Source: Ponticaulis sp.
GTDB lineage: Bacteria; Pseudomonadota; Alphaproteobacteria; Caulobacterales; Hyphomonadaceae
Length of the DNA stretch: 64,000 bases
Direction of reading: 5' to 3'
Assembly (NCBI GenBank): GCA_002692725.1
Contig: NZLU01000023.1
Span: forward strand, 186,001-250,000
Position 1 is the first letter of the stretch, and each line of letters opens with the position of its first letter. The translations under genes and the position numbers were made by a program. The notes beneath the pieces are model-generated. The model had not been told where the DNA came from. It searched no databases and worked only from the letters and a program-made list of their open reading frames with translations. This document shows, in pieces, positions 36,776 through 46,332 of the stretch.

Positions 36776-37597
36776 TTAATGGTGAGCTGGGGAGACTTTT
36801 GTCGTTTCGATCCCTTGAGTGACCGATTTCAATGTCCGGACGAGCACGCCAGGGCTGACTGGTTTGGTCAGAAGATAGTCGGCGCCGTTCGTCACCGCCT
36901 GCATCCGCCGAAAACGATCGCGATAGCTGGTGAAAAACACGAAAGGCGTGGTGCTGGCACACCCTGCCGTGTCGGCTCTCACAAGCTGAAGCAAATCATA
37001 GCCGGACAGAGTTGGCATTTCCCAATCCGCCAATATGATGTCTGGCGAGAGCGTTTTGAGTGCCGGCAGAAGATCGAGCGCGGACGCAAAACTGGAAATT
37101 TCGGTTGCACCGAGCGCTTGAAGAGTCTCACTCACGATCGCCCGCACATGTTCGTCGTCATCAATCACGACCAGCTTGCGATCCCGCAGAAAGTCATCAG
37201 CCATCTCGTCGCTTGTCTGAGCTTTCAGGGTTTCCGGCTCCAGTAAGCCGCGCTGAATGAGGCGCGAATCATCCGGGGTCGGCGGAGGGGTCGAGGCGAC
37301 GAAATCAGCGATCTTGCGCGCAGCCTTTTCGAGTTCCGTCGCAAAATCGCGTCGACCGAATAGCAGAACGTCATCCATGCGGCTTTCAATCCGGGACAGG
37401 CCTTTCGCAATCTCTCGAAACCCAAGACAACTTGCCGCTCCCGACATACGATGCACTTCCTGATGTAACTGCTTAAGGACGTGGGACGGCTTGGTTTCGT
37501 TGAGTTCAGCTGACCGTACCAGGCCCATCAGTCTTACGGTTTCGTTCGGGAAGTTTGAGCAATAAGATGAGATAACCGTTTCAAGTTTTCTCTCCAT
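36776..37597 (-). CDS. Hpt-REC phosphorelay protein (paralogue 1)
   Basis: 273 aa. The N-terminal helical domain has VHRMSGAASCLGF with His49, matching the Hpt pattern HxLKGxAxxxG. The C-terminal receiver (about 140-262) has VVIDDDEHVR, phospho-acceptor Asp191 in ILADWEMP, and the conserved Lys in LLTKPV. No output domain. One of three paralogues around the histidine kinase, placed 17 bp downstream of paralogue 2 on the same strand. It probably passes phosphate or acts by protein contact. Confidence 0.8.
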   Translation of the reverse strand: MERKLETVISSYCSNFPNETVRLMGLVRSAELNETKPSHVLKQLHQEVHRMSGAASCLGFREIAKGLSRIESRMDDVLLFGRRDFATELEKAARKIADFVASTPPPTPDDSRLIQRGLLEPETLKAQTSDEMADDFLRDRKLVVIDDDEHVRAIVSETLQALGATEISSFASALDLLPALKTLSPDIILADWEMPTLSGYDLLQLVRADTAGCASTTPFVFFTSYRDRFRRMQAVTNGADYLLTKPVSPGVLVRTLKSVTQGIETTKVSPAHH

Positions 37598-37614
37598 TTT
37601 TTCCTCCGCTCAGG

Positions 37615-38508
37615 CTAGTTCAGAGCATATCCGGGGCCCGTATCCGTGCCTTTGATATACCGCGGCATGCCCTGCTTGTTCAGGCGGAATTTCTTCTCAA
37701 CCAGCTGGAGTGCCGTCTCGACTATCACATTGGGCATGACGGGTTTGGCGATCAGCTTGTTGACGCCCGCCTTGTTGGCTTTGGCGATATCATGGCGACT
37801 TTTCAAGGATGTGAAAAGCATGATGATTACGTCTTTATCGAGCGGCGTTTTCCCGGCACGAACTTCTTTTGTGAGTGCCAGACCGGTGACCGGCTTCATG
37901 AGCCAGTCCGTAATGATCAGGGTTGGTTTGAAGTCAGGAATGAGGTCGAGCACTTCCTGTCCATTGCAGGCCAGTTTGATCTGCTCTGCCCCGTGCGCTT
38001 CCAGCGTACCCCCTACCAGGGAGCGGAGATGGTGATCATCATCTGCAAACAAGATGCGTTCGCGTGCCAGAAGCCTCGCCTTTGCTGCATAAACATCCGG
38101 ACCGTCAGAGGTGAGGGATTCAGCATTGTTCAGTTCTTCGAGTTCCCGTGACCGGTTGAGAAGCGTGGACCGCGATGGGCGGACCTGAAGACTGGAATGA
38201 CTGAGCTGACGCAGGCGTGATGTCAGCTCTTCGACAAACTGATCAAAATCAACCGGGAAGTTTGCAGGCACATCATTCAGGTCGTCACGAAGCGCCTGGA
38301 TGTCCTTTGCTGCGATCTTGAAGCCCATACAGCTTGCCGTTCCATACATGCGATGGAGTTCCTCCAACACATGGCTGATGAGAGCGGACTGATTGGCTTT
38401 CTCGTGCGCCATCCCTTCGATCAATTGTATTTCTTCAGCGATCTGACGCGGATAATCCTGGCAAAAACGGGTCACCACGGATTCGAGTAGCGTGTTTTCA
38501 AATTTCAT
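37615..38508 (-). CDS. Hpt-REC phosphorelay protein (paralogue 2)
   Basis: About 297 aa from ATG 38508; ATG 38520 would add four residues. The Hpt-like half has ELHRMYGTASCMGF. The receiver has ILFADDDHHLRSLV, phospho-Asp in IITDWLMKPVTGLAL and the Lys in LIAKPV. It shares the unusual DWxMKPxxGL acceptor context with paralogue 3. It is divergent from the histidine kinase gene across an AT-rich 264-bp spacer that must carry both promoters. Confidence 0.8.
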   Translation of the reverse strand: MKFENTLLESVVTRFCQDYPRQIAEEIQLIEGMAHEKANQSALISHVLEELHRMYGTASCMGFKIAAKDIQALRDDLNDVPANFPVDFDQFVEELTSRLRQLSHSSLQVRPSRSTLLNRSRELEELNNAESLTSDGPDVYAAKARLLARERILFADDDHHLRSLVGGTLEAHGAEQIKLACNGQEVLDLIPDFKPTLIITDWLMKPVTGLALTKEVRAGKTPLDKDVIIMLFTSLKSRHDIAKANKAGVNKLIAKPVMPNVIVETALQLVEKKFRLNKQGMPRYIKGTDTGPGYALN

Positions 38509-38772
38509 TTTGAGCCCCATTCAGGTAGCAGAAACTCAAACTAGCGCGTTCAGGTTAATTAACAAAAAAAGCGAAAATAAAAAGAGTCTCCGGCGCAAAA
38601 GCAAATTTTAATTATGAAACAATGACCAGAATCAGTAGAAATAATAGAGAAATGAGTTTTTGAATAGGTTTATCGTTTATTTCAGTTTTGTTTTTGTTAA
38701 CTTTTAGAAACAACCGTTTAAGGAGCCTTCGGTAGAGTCGGGCGAAATTAACACCTTTCTGGGTGACGCGTA

Positions 38773-41472
38773 ATGCCAGTGCCAACTTCGAATATTCAGT
38801 CCCTGAGGCTCAGGATCATCGTCCTTGCCTGGGTTGTGGCTATAATCTCGGCGCTTGCGGTTTTGGTGTCTTTTGAACTTGGACGGCAGGCTGAGGACAG
38901 AGGGTTTGAACAGGCTAACAAAGCGCTCACCGCTGAAGCGCGGTTGATCAGCAAAGGGCTTGAAGACGTTTTTTCGGACCTTGCCCAGGACGTTTCCATT
39001 CTTTCCGGAAATCCCGACGTAAAGGCAATTTTGCAAAACCACAGTTCGGGAGACGATTATCGCGCGAATGCGGATGATCTGGCATTGCTGGTTCGTCCCT
39101 TCCTCCAGGCAAGGCCTGAATACACCCAGGTGCGCGTAGTGAGTTTTGCTGGCAGTGGGCCGGAGCTATTCCGGATGAACCAGACCAATGGCGAGGTAGA
39201 GCGTGTTGCGGAGGCAGCGCTGCAGGAGAAGGGAGGTGAACCCTATATGGCGCGCGCAGCCCAGATGGTGGCAAGCGCACCGGTCTTCTCTGAGGTGACG
39301 CTGAACCGGGAATACGGAGAGGTTGATCCGACCGAAACGCCGACCATTCGTTCCATGCTGCCCATTATGGCCGCCGACGGTAATCCTGTGGGTGTCGTCA
39401 TCATCAATGCTGATTACCCGGCCATGATCCAGTCCATTCTTATGGTGTCGTTATTGGAGTTTGATGTTTTCGTCATCGATCCTCAGGGAAATACCTTTAG
39501 CGTTGATCGTCAGAATCCTGTGCCGGAATTTAAATTCGGATACGAGGCTGGCGCAGAAACTCGAAATTTGTTGGAGACCGCTGCAGATTTTCCTCCTGAA
39601 TTCCCCGTCAGCATCGATGACGACGTACTGTACAAATTTCCGATCAACATTTCTCCGATTGCAGGGGATTTCGAACTCAACATTCTGCTCCGTGTCGAGC
39701 AGCAACTTCTCAAAGGTGGTCTCTATACCGGTCAATTGATCCTTCTGTTACTGGTCATTTCGGTCTGCGTCATCGGGGCTGCCGCTTTTGCAACGCGCTT
39801 TACCCAACCCTTGAAAGGGGTGACGGAATCGATCCGGCAATACACACGAACCAAGCGTGCGGCGGATCTGATTTTGCCGGTCAGTCGACGGGATGAATTG
39901 GGCGAGTTGTCCCGCGCTTTCATGAACCTTCTCAGAGAGATGAAGGATTCAGACGTCAAAGCCGATAACGTCATTCAACACACGGTCGACGGCGTAATCG
40001 TAATCAATGGCAAAGGCGCCATTGAGGTGTTCAATCCGGCCTGCGAAAAACTGTTCGGCTATTCGGCTGAAGAGGTCATTGGGCAGAATGTTAGCATGCT
40101 GATGACCGAAGAACACCGCCACACCCATGACGGTTATTTGCAGAATTATGTGAAGACGGGCGACGCAAGAATCATCGGCATTGGCCGGGAGGTGATGGCA
40201 AGGAAAAAGTCCGGAGAGGTGTTTGCGCTCGATTTGTCGGTTAGTGAATTTGTCCAGAGGGGTGAGCGGTCATATTGCGGAATTGTCCGCGACCTGACGC
40301 AGCGCAATGAAGCCCGGCACGTGATCCAACATCAGAAGGAAACGCTCGAATTCGCGCTCCAGAGCGGAGATCTCGGCTTATGGGACTGGGACCGAAGCAA
40401 AGGATATGTCGACTATTCGGACCGGTCTGCGGCGATGATCGGTTATCGGCGCGAGGAGCTGAGGCACGATTTTTCTGTCTGGGAAAGCCTGATTCATCCC
40501 GACGACTTCCCCAGAGCAAGTGAGCTGATGAACCAGTTCGTCACCGACCAGACTCGCAAATATAAAATTGAATTTCGAATGCGGCATAAGCTCGGGCATT
40601 GGGTCTGGGTTCAGGCGCGTGGCAAAGTGTTCCAGCGCGATGCAGAGGGACGCCCGGTTCGAATTGTTGGTGTTCACCAGGACATCTCAGAACGCAAACG
40701 AATGGAAATCATGAAGGATGAGTTCGTCTCGACCGTGAACCACGAACTCCGCACACCGCTGACATCGATCTTTGGCTCCCTGGATATGCTTCAAAGGCTT
40801 TGTGCGGGTCAGTTGGATGCCAAGAGACAGCGATTGATTGAGCTCGCCTATGAGGGATGTGCAAGGCTGAACAGGCTGGTGAATGACATTCTGGATCTCG
40901 AGAAAATCGAGGCTGGCAAGATTGAGTATCATCTTGAGCGGGTCAATTTCGACGAACTGGTCACGGTTGTCGTTAATCGTCATCAAGCCATGGCGGATCG
41001 CTTTATGGTGAATTTCGACCTGGAAACCAACGCCGCCGGGGTCAATGTTAATGTCGATCCTGACCGCTTTAATCAGGCCTTGGTCAATCTGCTGTCCAAC
41101 GCCTCTAAATTTTCTCCGGAAGGAGACACGGTCGTCATACGCACGAAGATCCTGTCGACAGGCTCTGTCCGCGTTCTTGTTGAGGATCACGGCCCCGGTA
41201 TTCCGGACGCATTCCGCCCCAAGATATTTGAGAAATTCGCTCAGGCTGACAGTTCGAGCAAACGCAAGGCTCAGGGGACCGGACTCGGCCTGAGCATTAC
41301 CAAATCCATTATCGAAGCTTTCCATGGCCAGGTCAGCTTCGAAACAGAAATCGGGAATGGCAGTACTTTCTATTTCGACCTTCCGATCTGCCATCCGAAA
41401 AAAGCGCCTGCTGATGACGACCTGACGTTCGCATTGGGTGTCACGGAGGTGGATCAGAAGGAGGAAGTTTGA
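38773..41472 (+). CDS. Membrane sensor histidine kinase with two PAS domains
   Basis: 899 aa. Transmembrane helix about 15-35, a periplasmic sensor of about 280 residues with Cache-like character (MLPIMAADGNPVGVVIINADYPAM), and a second helix at about 318-342. HAMP about 343-395. PAS-1 about 397-515 (VIVINGKGAIEVFNPACEKLFGYSAEEVIGQNVSMLM). PAS-2/PAC about 525-650. HisKA H-box VNHELRTPLTS. HATPase with NLLSNASKFSPEGD, VEDHGPGIP and GTGLGLSITKSI. No receiver of its own; the CheY-like gene overlaps its stop by 4 bp, so the pair is cotranslated. The signal is unknown. Confidence 0.9.
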   Translation: MPVPTSNIQSLRLRIIVLAWVVAIISALAVLVSFELGRQAEDRGFEQANKALTAEARLISKGLEDVFSDLAQDVSILSGNPDVKAILQNHSSGDDYRANADDLALLVRPFLQARPEYTQVRVVSFAGSGPELFRMNQTNGEVERVAEAALQEKGGEPYMARAAQMVASAPVFSEVTLNREYGEVDPTETPTIRSMLPIMAADGNPVGVVIINADYPAMIQSILMVSLLEFDVFVIDPQGNTFSVDRQNPVPEFKFGYEAGAETRNLLETAADFPPEFPVSIDDDVLYKFPINISPIAGDFELNILLRVEQQLLKGGLYTGQLILLLLVISVCVIGAAAFATRFTQPLKGVTESIRQYTRTKRAADLILPVSRRDELGELSRAFMNLLREMKDSDVKADNVIQHTVDGVIVINGKGAIEVFNPACEKLFGYSAEEVIGQNVSMLMTEEHRHTHDGYLQNYVKTGDARIIGIGREVMARKKSGEVFALDLSVSEFVQRGERSYCGIVRDLTQRNEARHVIQHQKETLEFALQSGDLGLWDWDRSKGYVDYSDRSAAMIGYRREELRHDFSVWESLIHPDDFPRASELMNQFVTDQTRKYKIEFRMRHKLGHWVWVQARGKVFQRDAEGRPVRIVGVHQDISERKRMEIMKDEFVSTVNHELRTPLTSIFGSLDMLQRLCAGQLDAKRQRLIELAYEGCARLNRLVNDILDLEKIEAGKIEYHLERVNFDELVTVVVNRHQAMADRFMVNFDLETNAAGVNVNVDPDRFNQALVNLLSNASKFSPEGDTVVIRTKILSTGSVRVLVEDHGPGIPDAFRPKIFEKFAQADSSSKRKAQGTGLGLSITKSIIEAFHGQVSFETEIGNGSTFYFDLPICHPKKAPADDDLTFALGVTEVDQKEEV

Positions 41473-41903
41473 TGACGCGAGAATTGAAAAAAATACTTTA
41501 CTTGGAAGACGACGCTCACATTGCCGAAATCGCCATGTTGGCGATGTCAGAATTTTCAGACTTTGAAGTCGTTCACTTTGATTGTGGTGCCGATGCAGTT
41601 GAGAATTTTCAGGCGGTGGATCCGGACCTTGTGCTATTGGATGTGATGGTGCCGGATATGGATGGCGTGGAGACACTTGCCGCTATTCGCCTTCAGACAG
41701 GTGGCTGGGAGATCCCCGCCGTGTTCATGACCGCCAAAGCGCAGCTGCACGAGCAGAAGCAATATCTTGAAGCCGGCGCGATCAGCGTCATTGTGAAACC
41801 GTTTGACGCCTTTAGCCTCGCGGAAAGACTGCAGAATGTCTGGGACGATCATTTCGGCGTCGCGTCGCACCCATCTGAAATAAATGCTACGGAATCGGCC
41901 TGA
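41469..41903 (+). CDS. CheY-like single-domain response regulator
   Basis: 144 aa, one receiver domain: ILYLEDDAHIAEIAM acidic pair, phospho-Asp in LVLLDVMVPDMDGVETL, Thr in VFMTAKAQ and Lys in IVKPFDAFSL. No DNA-binding output. Start ATG 41469 overlaps the kinase stop. It is the likely direct phospho-acceptor of the kinase, and the first REC of a relay to the Hpt-REC proteins. Confidence 0.9.
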   Translation: MMTRELKKILYLEDDAHIAEIAMLAMSEFSDFEVVHFDCGADAVENFQAVDPDLVLLDVMVPDMDGVETLAAIRLQTGGWEIPAVFMTAKAQLHEQKQYLEAGAISVIVKPFDAFSLAERLQNVWDDHFGVASHPSEINATESA

Positions 41904-41904
41904 T

Positions 41905-42759
41905 ATGACAGCGCTCAACTCGAGGTCTGAGGCTATTATCGCCCGATATTGTGCGCATTTGCCCAAGGAATTTGAAACACTCATCACCCTCCTGGAGGGG
42001 GCGAATGTTGAGCTTCAGCGTAGCAGCGGCGCAGTTCATCAGTTGAATCAGGAATTACACCGCATGAGCGGAGCTGCGCTGTGTATGGGGTTTCCGTTTC
42101 TGGGAAGTGAGCTGGAAAAAGCGTTTCGCCTGGTTCAGGATCTGCGCCTGAATGGCGTGTCCGATCCGGAGCGTGTGCTGAAATCGATCGCCAGCAAAAT
42201 TTATGCGCTCGCACGTCTGAAAGAACAGGTGACACCAGATAACTCCCTGCTCATGCGGAAGGTCATCAATCCGGTGACGGCTATGCAGGCACCGTCCAGG
42301 CGTCGGTTGGAGTATCTGCAGGAAATTCTCGCAGAAGAACGCATTATTTTTGCAGATGACGATGTCTCGATCCGAATGCTGATGCGCGAAATTCTGGTCT
42401 CTCTTGGCGTGTTAAATGTCGCGACGGTTTCGAGCGGTGAGGAGTTTCTTGATATGTGCTCAGCATTCAAGCCAACGCTTGTGATCACTGACTGGCATAT
42501 GAAGCCCATTAACGGTCTTGAGCTGCTGGAACGCATTCGTTTCGGGCGCTCAAATCTGTCACCTGATACCAAAGTCATTTTCTTGACGTCAAAAGGCACG
42601 CTGGCCCATGTGCAACAACCCGTGGCGGCAGGGTGCGACCATTTTCTAGTGAAACCGTTTTCGCGTCGATTGGTCGAGCGGGCTCTGCTTAATGTGACGG
42701 AATATTCCGCTGCGGCCGGAGCAGACGCTGAAGAGCACGAGATCAAGCGTACAGCGTGA
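41905..42759 (+). CDS. Hpt-REC phosphorelay protein (paralogue 3)
   Basis: 284 aa. Hpt-like half with ELHRMSGAALCMGFPFLGSELEKAF. Receiver with RIIFADDDVSIRMLMREIL, phospho-Asp in LVITDWHMKPINGLELL, TSK and FLVKPFSRRLVERAL. It starts one base after the stop of the CheY-like gene, so kinase, regulator and this gene form one transcript. Confidence 0.8.
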   Translation: MTALNSRSEAIIARYCAHLPKEFETLITLLEGANVELQRSSGAVHQLNQELHRMSGAALCMGFPFLGSELEKAFRLVQDLRLNGVSDPERVLKSIASKIYALARLKEQVTPDNSLLMRKVINPVTAMQAPSRRRLEYLQEILAEERIIFADDDVSIRMLMREILVSLGVLNVATVSSGEEFLDMCSAFKPTLVITDWHMKPINGLELLERIRFGRSNLSPDTKVIFLTSKGTLAHVQQPVAAGCDHFLVKPFSRRLVERALLNVTEYSAAAGADAEEHEIKRTA

Positions 42760-42817
42760 CGCCGCTAATCTTGGTCCCATGTCAGGCTGGCGGAAATACC
42801 ACGCGCCGGGATCTCGA

Positions 42818-43912
42818 TTATTTGAGACCCCATTTTTGCTTCAGCGTATCGCGCACGGGTGACCGTGACGAGAGATCGTCGAACATGTGAGGCAATGCCT
42901 CTCCGAGCAACACATGCCGCCACCATGCCGTCGACATGTGCAGGGTTTTGATCGAGTAGAAGATTCTGGACAAATCATCCAATTTGCCCGACGCCGCGTC
43001 CATCTCGTAGAAATAGTTACCGCTAGATTTCAGGCTGGAGCAGTCTTTTTTGAAATACTTTGCCTCGACGCTGACCCCTGAGCACAAGCTGGTGACATGA
43101 AGGATCGAGTCTGACAGCATCAGATCGTAGATGTTGTCTGAGATGAAACGAATTTTTGAGGCACCTGAGAGAAACTTGATCATGTCATGATCATTTCTCA
43201 CGAGAGGGTGACGTTTATAGTAAACGTTCTCATATTTTTCCAGGATCTCGCCTAACTGATCCGAGTAATCAGCCAGACCGACAAATCTTCCAGACTCAAT
43301 GGAGACGCGGTCACCGAGCGTCTGACCTGCAATCAAGGCACCTGGTTTCAAATCCACGGTTTCGACAGGATTGAGCGACGGAAACATCGCGGCTTCCACA
43401 AAATGCTGATCTTCGGTTTGGCAAAATGTGGCGAGGCGTTCGGCGCATTCTTTCACATTTGTCCGAATTCCAAGGATCAGTTCCGAGCCAAATCTGACCG
43501 GGTGGAAGGTGATGTCGAAATAAGGCGTGCCAATGCGGTCAAGCAGATTGAGGAATACTTCCGGCAACTCAACACTGGCAACCAAAGTATTCTCAAAATG
43601 CGGCATCACATAGCTTGCCGCAGCCTCAGGCAGCTCCTCGGCGCCAAAAACCCGGGCCCAGTTGTCAGCGGATGGAATGGTGCCATAACCCAAGAGGGAA
43701 TAGAAATAATTGATGTCGAAGCCATCGCTTGGAAGGCTACGAAGTATTCTGCCCGGAACACCAAGCGCCCGCGTCAGCTGAACACCCCACAGACGTTCCA
43801 GCCAGCCAATATTGACGTTCTGGTTAGGGCCGTGGGAGTTATAGCCGGTCCGAATAATGTCACCGGTAAAAACGACAGATCTGACCTGGTCCAATGAAAT
43901 CTGATTAGGCAT
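42818..43912 (-). CDS. Capsule/polysaccharide biosynthesis-type protein (paralogue A)
   Basis: 364 aa. Shares with the protein at 46333-47397 a GDIxR start (VVFTGDIIRTGYN), an NxNIxW segment, a TPYFDITFHPVRF block, SGVSVEAKYFKKD and a C-terminal LKQKWG. The shared HPVR and SSVSVEAKYF blocks and a KxHPL segment (YKRHPLV) suggest a Kdo/capsule-transferase-like fold, but I cannot name the family. ATG 43912 overlaps the stop of the upstream glycosyltransferase remnant (TAATG). GC is lower than in flanking genes. Confidence 0.6.
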   Translation of the reverse strand: MPNQISLDQVRSVVFTGDIIRTGYNSHGPNQNVNIGWLERLWGVQLTRALGVPGRILRSLPSDGFDINYFYSLLGYGTIPSADNWARVFGAEELPEAAASYVMPHFENTLVASVELPEVFLNLLDRIGTPYFDITFHPVRFGSELILGIRTNVKECAERLATFCQTEDQHFVEAAMFPSLNPVETVDLKPGALIAGQTLGDRVSIESGRFVGLADYSDQLGEILEKYENVYYKRHPLVRNDHDMIKFLSGASKIRFISDNIYDLMLSDSILHVTSLCSGVSVEAKYFKKDCSSLKSSGNYFYEMDAASGKLDDLSRIFYSIKTLHMSTAWWRHVLLGEALPHMFDDLSSRSPVRDTLKQKWGLK

Positions 43913-44259
43913 TATTTGACCTCAGCCTGGTGGATCGTCTCCAAGCAGACTTTCCAATAAATGGTGTCAAATAAGACTTGGAAATAGTGTTCAGCACTCA
44001 AACTGGACTTCAGATAATTGGTCGCACGGTCACCGAGCTTTGTGCGGTTCTCCTCAAGCTCGAGCAGCAGCATGGCAGCACAGAAATCAGCAGCCGTGTC
44101 TGCCAGGAGAAATGCGGTATTATTGCCGTTTTCCAAACCTTCTGCACCACAGCGCGTTGTCACAAGTGGGAGGCCGTAGGACAGCGCTTCAAAGCGCAAA
44201 TGTTGGAGGGCATGCCAGTAGCTTATAGTTCCATTGATCTTGTGGCCGTTGAGGGAATT
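43912..44259 (-). pseudogene. C-terminal remnant of a GT4-type glycosyltransferase
   Basis: The open frame of 116 codons reads WHALQHLRFEALSYGLPLVTTRCGAEGLENG, the acceptor-proximal Glu-containing motif of GT-B family 4 glycosyltransferases, then a normal C-terminal helix. Upstream is an in-frame TGA at 44260-44262, and the N-terminal acceptor domain is absent. The break lies at the border with the AT-rich sulfotransferase gene, suggesting a recombination junction. Confidence 0.7.
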
Positions 44260-44325
44260 TCAGCTTGAAAGGTGGGGGGTTTTTGCTAGTGTCGTGCGAC
44301 TCTTGAAACTTGACGAGGATAGCTG

Positions 44326-45108
44326 ATGAGCAGGACCTATGTGATGCTGGCGAAACAACGTTCTGGCACCAGAGCCTTTGGGCACATGATCAAACAGCAT
44401 CCTAACGTTGTTTATTTGAGCGAGGTTTTTCACAAGAATGCTCAACAAGGCGAATTTGGCTTTTTTAATTTTGCGTTTGAAGAAGTAAAACGACAACCAG
44501 AACTAATGTATCCAGATCGCAAGGTTGAAATACTAGACCGTTACTTGAATTATTATCAGGAAAAAAACCCAAGTCCAAAACGAATCGTTTTGGATGTTAA
44601 ATATAATCAAACACATCACTTTGATCATTACATTCAGGAACGATGGGTTGATATGCCAATCTTCCTCCGGCGAATTATGAGTCTGAAAATTCCTGTTATT
44701 CACATTTGTCGTCGAAATTGCCTTGCCACATATTTATCTGTTGAAAGAGCAAAGCAAAGTGGAATTTGGCACACTAAAGCTGGTGAGGTTCAGACCGATA
44801 CTTTTGTCGTGGATACTGATGATATGGTGCGCGAGATAAATGCTCGACAGCAGGAGATGGACGTGTTTTCGCGCTGGCTTAGCAACTATCCGCATGTTCT
44901 CACTTTAGATTACGAGAAGATGTATGAAGATGGTGTTCCAGAAAAAGGGATGGTCGAGCAAGTATCTAGCTTTCTGGAGCTAAAAAACCCCATCGTTCCG
45001 GAAACTGACATTTCTAGACAAAGTACGGGTGCATATGAGAAAGAAGTTGAGAACTGGGAGGAAGTGAAGTCAGCTCTGATCGAGAATGGTCTCGCAAAAT
45101 TTTTGTGA
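44326..45108 (+). CDS. PAPS-dependent sulfotransferase
   Basis: 260 aa. 5'-phosphosulfate loop AKQRSGTRAFGHMI (about 8-21) and 3'-phosphate segment VIHICRRNCLATYLSVERAKQSG (about 125-147), with LTLDYEKMYED later. Fits bacterial carbohydrate sulfotransferases such as the Stf0/NodH type, acting on nascent polysaccharide or lipid in the cytoplasm. GAGGA precedes ATG 44326. The gene is clearly AT-rich, unlike most of the window, which suggests horizontal acquisition. Confidence 0.8.
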   Translation: MSRTYVMLAKQRSGTRAFGHMIKQHPNVVYLSEVFHKNAQQGEFGFFNFAFEEVKRQPELMYPDRKVEILDRYLNYYQEKNPSPKRIVLDVKYNQTHHFDHYIQERWVDMPIFLRRIMSLKIPVIHICRRNCLATYLSVERAKQSGIWHTKAGEVQTDTFVVDTDDMVREINARQQEMDVFSRWLSNYPHVLTLDYEKMYEDGVPEKGMVEQVSSFLELKNPIVPETDISRQSTGAYEKEVENWEEVKSALIENGLAKFL

Positions 45109-45139
45109 ATGAAACTTGAAACTTTACAAAGCGATACGC

Positions 45140-45173
45140 TTCCCGGTCATCTCAAAGTCGGTGCTACCGGGAA
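45140..45173 (+). repeat. Inverted repeat between the two sulfotransferase genes
   Basis: TTCCCGGT (45140-45147) and ACCGGGAA (45166-45173) can form an 8-bp stem with an 18-base loop. It lies 31 bp after the first sulfotransferase and 21 bp before the second. No T run follows; it may attenuate or stabilise the transcript. Confidence 0.5.
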
Positions 45174-45194
45174 ACTGTAACTTAGTTTCCTCTC

Positions 45195-46109
45195 ATGACT
45201 GAAAAGTCAAGCAACCCTCACGACAGACTTTTTCTTCGGCATCCTACCAGCAGGATGAAGCCTGTAAAACGGCCAATAGTCGTGCAATTATTTCGTACTT
45301 TTCCTGAATATTTTAAAACTATTCAGAGCGCTGCGCGCTATTGTCAGAATATATACGTTCCGAAATCCAAAAAATGGATGTACCCGTTGAGTGGCAAGGC
45401 GGGTTCGACATTTATGCTGAACCTGCTTTATGAAATGGAGTTTGGTCATCCATTCACGGCGCAGTTAAAAACAAGCGCTAACCAGCACTCTGGATTTGCT
45501 ATTTTCCAGCTCGCTAATGCAGGTGTTTTTTCCCGACTGATTGATTTGGACATCGGATTGGAAGAGTTTCAGTCCCTGGCAGCGACAAGAATAGCGACTG
45601 TTCGAAATCCTTATACTCGGGCATTGTCGTCGTTTAAATATCTCTGTCGAAGTCATGTCGCTGGGGATCAGCGTTTCTTTTCTGAGCGAGCCAGGCTGTC
45701 AGCCTTAACTTCGTTTGACTGGAACCTTGATCCAAACACTGAACTTGGGTTCTATTTGTTCTTAAAATACGTTTTCGCGATCCAGCAATTAAACGATCCA
45801 GTGCTTGTTGATGCCCACTGGCTTCCTTTGGTCGACCATATTCAGCCAGAGATCCTGAAGCCAACACTTGTAGGAAAAGTTGAGCATTTTTCTGCTTTTG
45901 CGAAGGATGTCGCCAAACATCTGGGGAAGAGTCTTGATGAGAATCGATACGAAGCGCTGCCGAAGAATACTCTCAACAATAATATCGCAAATAAAGAAAT
46001 GATGGAGCGGCCAGAGTATTATTCACTGCGGAATATCGGATTAATTCAGGGTATCTACAGTGCAGATTTTGAGGCTTTTGAGTATAGCTTAGAAATACCT
46101 GAAAATTAA
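45195..46109 (+). CDS. Sulfotransferase family 2 (HNK-1ST-like) protein
   Basis: 304 aa. After a basic N-terminal region, YPLSGKAGSTFMLNLLYEME holds the PAPS 5'-phosphosulfate loop (KAGST), and TRIATVRNPYTRALSSFKYL is the 3'-phosphate-binding block of membrane-type carbohydrate sulfotransferases. LVGKVEHFSAFAKDV and the closing DFEAFEY also fit the family. ATG 45195 or the Met at residue 17 could be the start. Probably sulfates the same polysaccharide as its neighbour. AT-rich. Confidence 0.75.
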   Translation: MTEKSSNPHDRLFLRHPTSRMKPVKRPIVVQLFRTFPEYFKTIQSAARYCQNIYVPKSKKWMYPLSGKAGSTFMLNLLYEMEFGHPFTAQLKTSANQHSGFAIFQLANAGVFSRLIDLDIGLEEFQSLAATRIATVRNPYTRALSSFKYLCRSHVAGDQRFFSERARLSALTSFDWNLDPNTELGFYLFLKYVFAIQQLNDPVLVDAHWLPLVDHIQPEILKPTLVGKVEHFSAFAKDVAKHLGKSLDENRYEALPKNTLNNNIANKEMMERPEYYSLRNIGLIQGIYSADFEAFEYSLEIPEN

Positions 46110-46332
46110 TTAGAGGGCGCGCTCCTCTGTATGAAGATGGAGGCGATTTGCCAGGTCACTGGTCCTCAAAATTCAAATATTTTCTCGCCCAAAGGTTTCT
46201 GCCACAAACATTTTGAATGTTTAGCAGCAGCAGACCATTTTCCTTTGGCGATTCCGGACAGTTGATAATCATAGGAGACGAGAAAACTTGTTCAAAAGCA
46301 GAGTCTTACGCAATCTGAAAACTTAAGACAAA

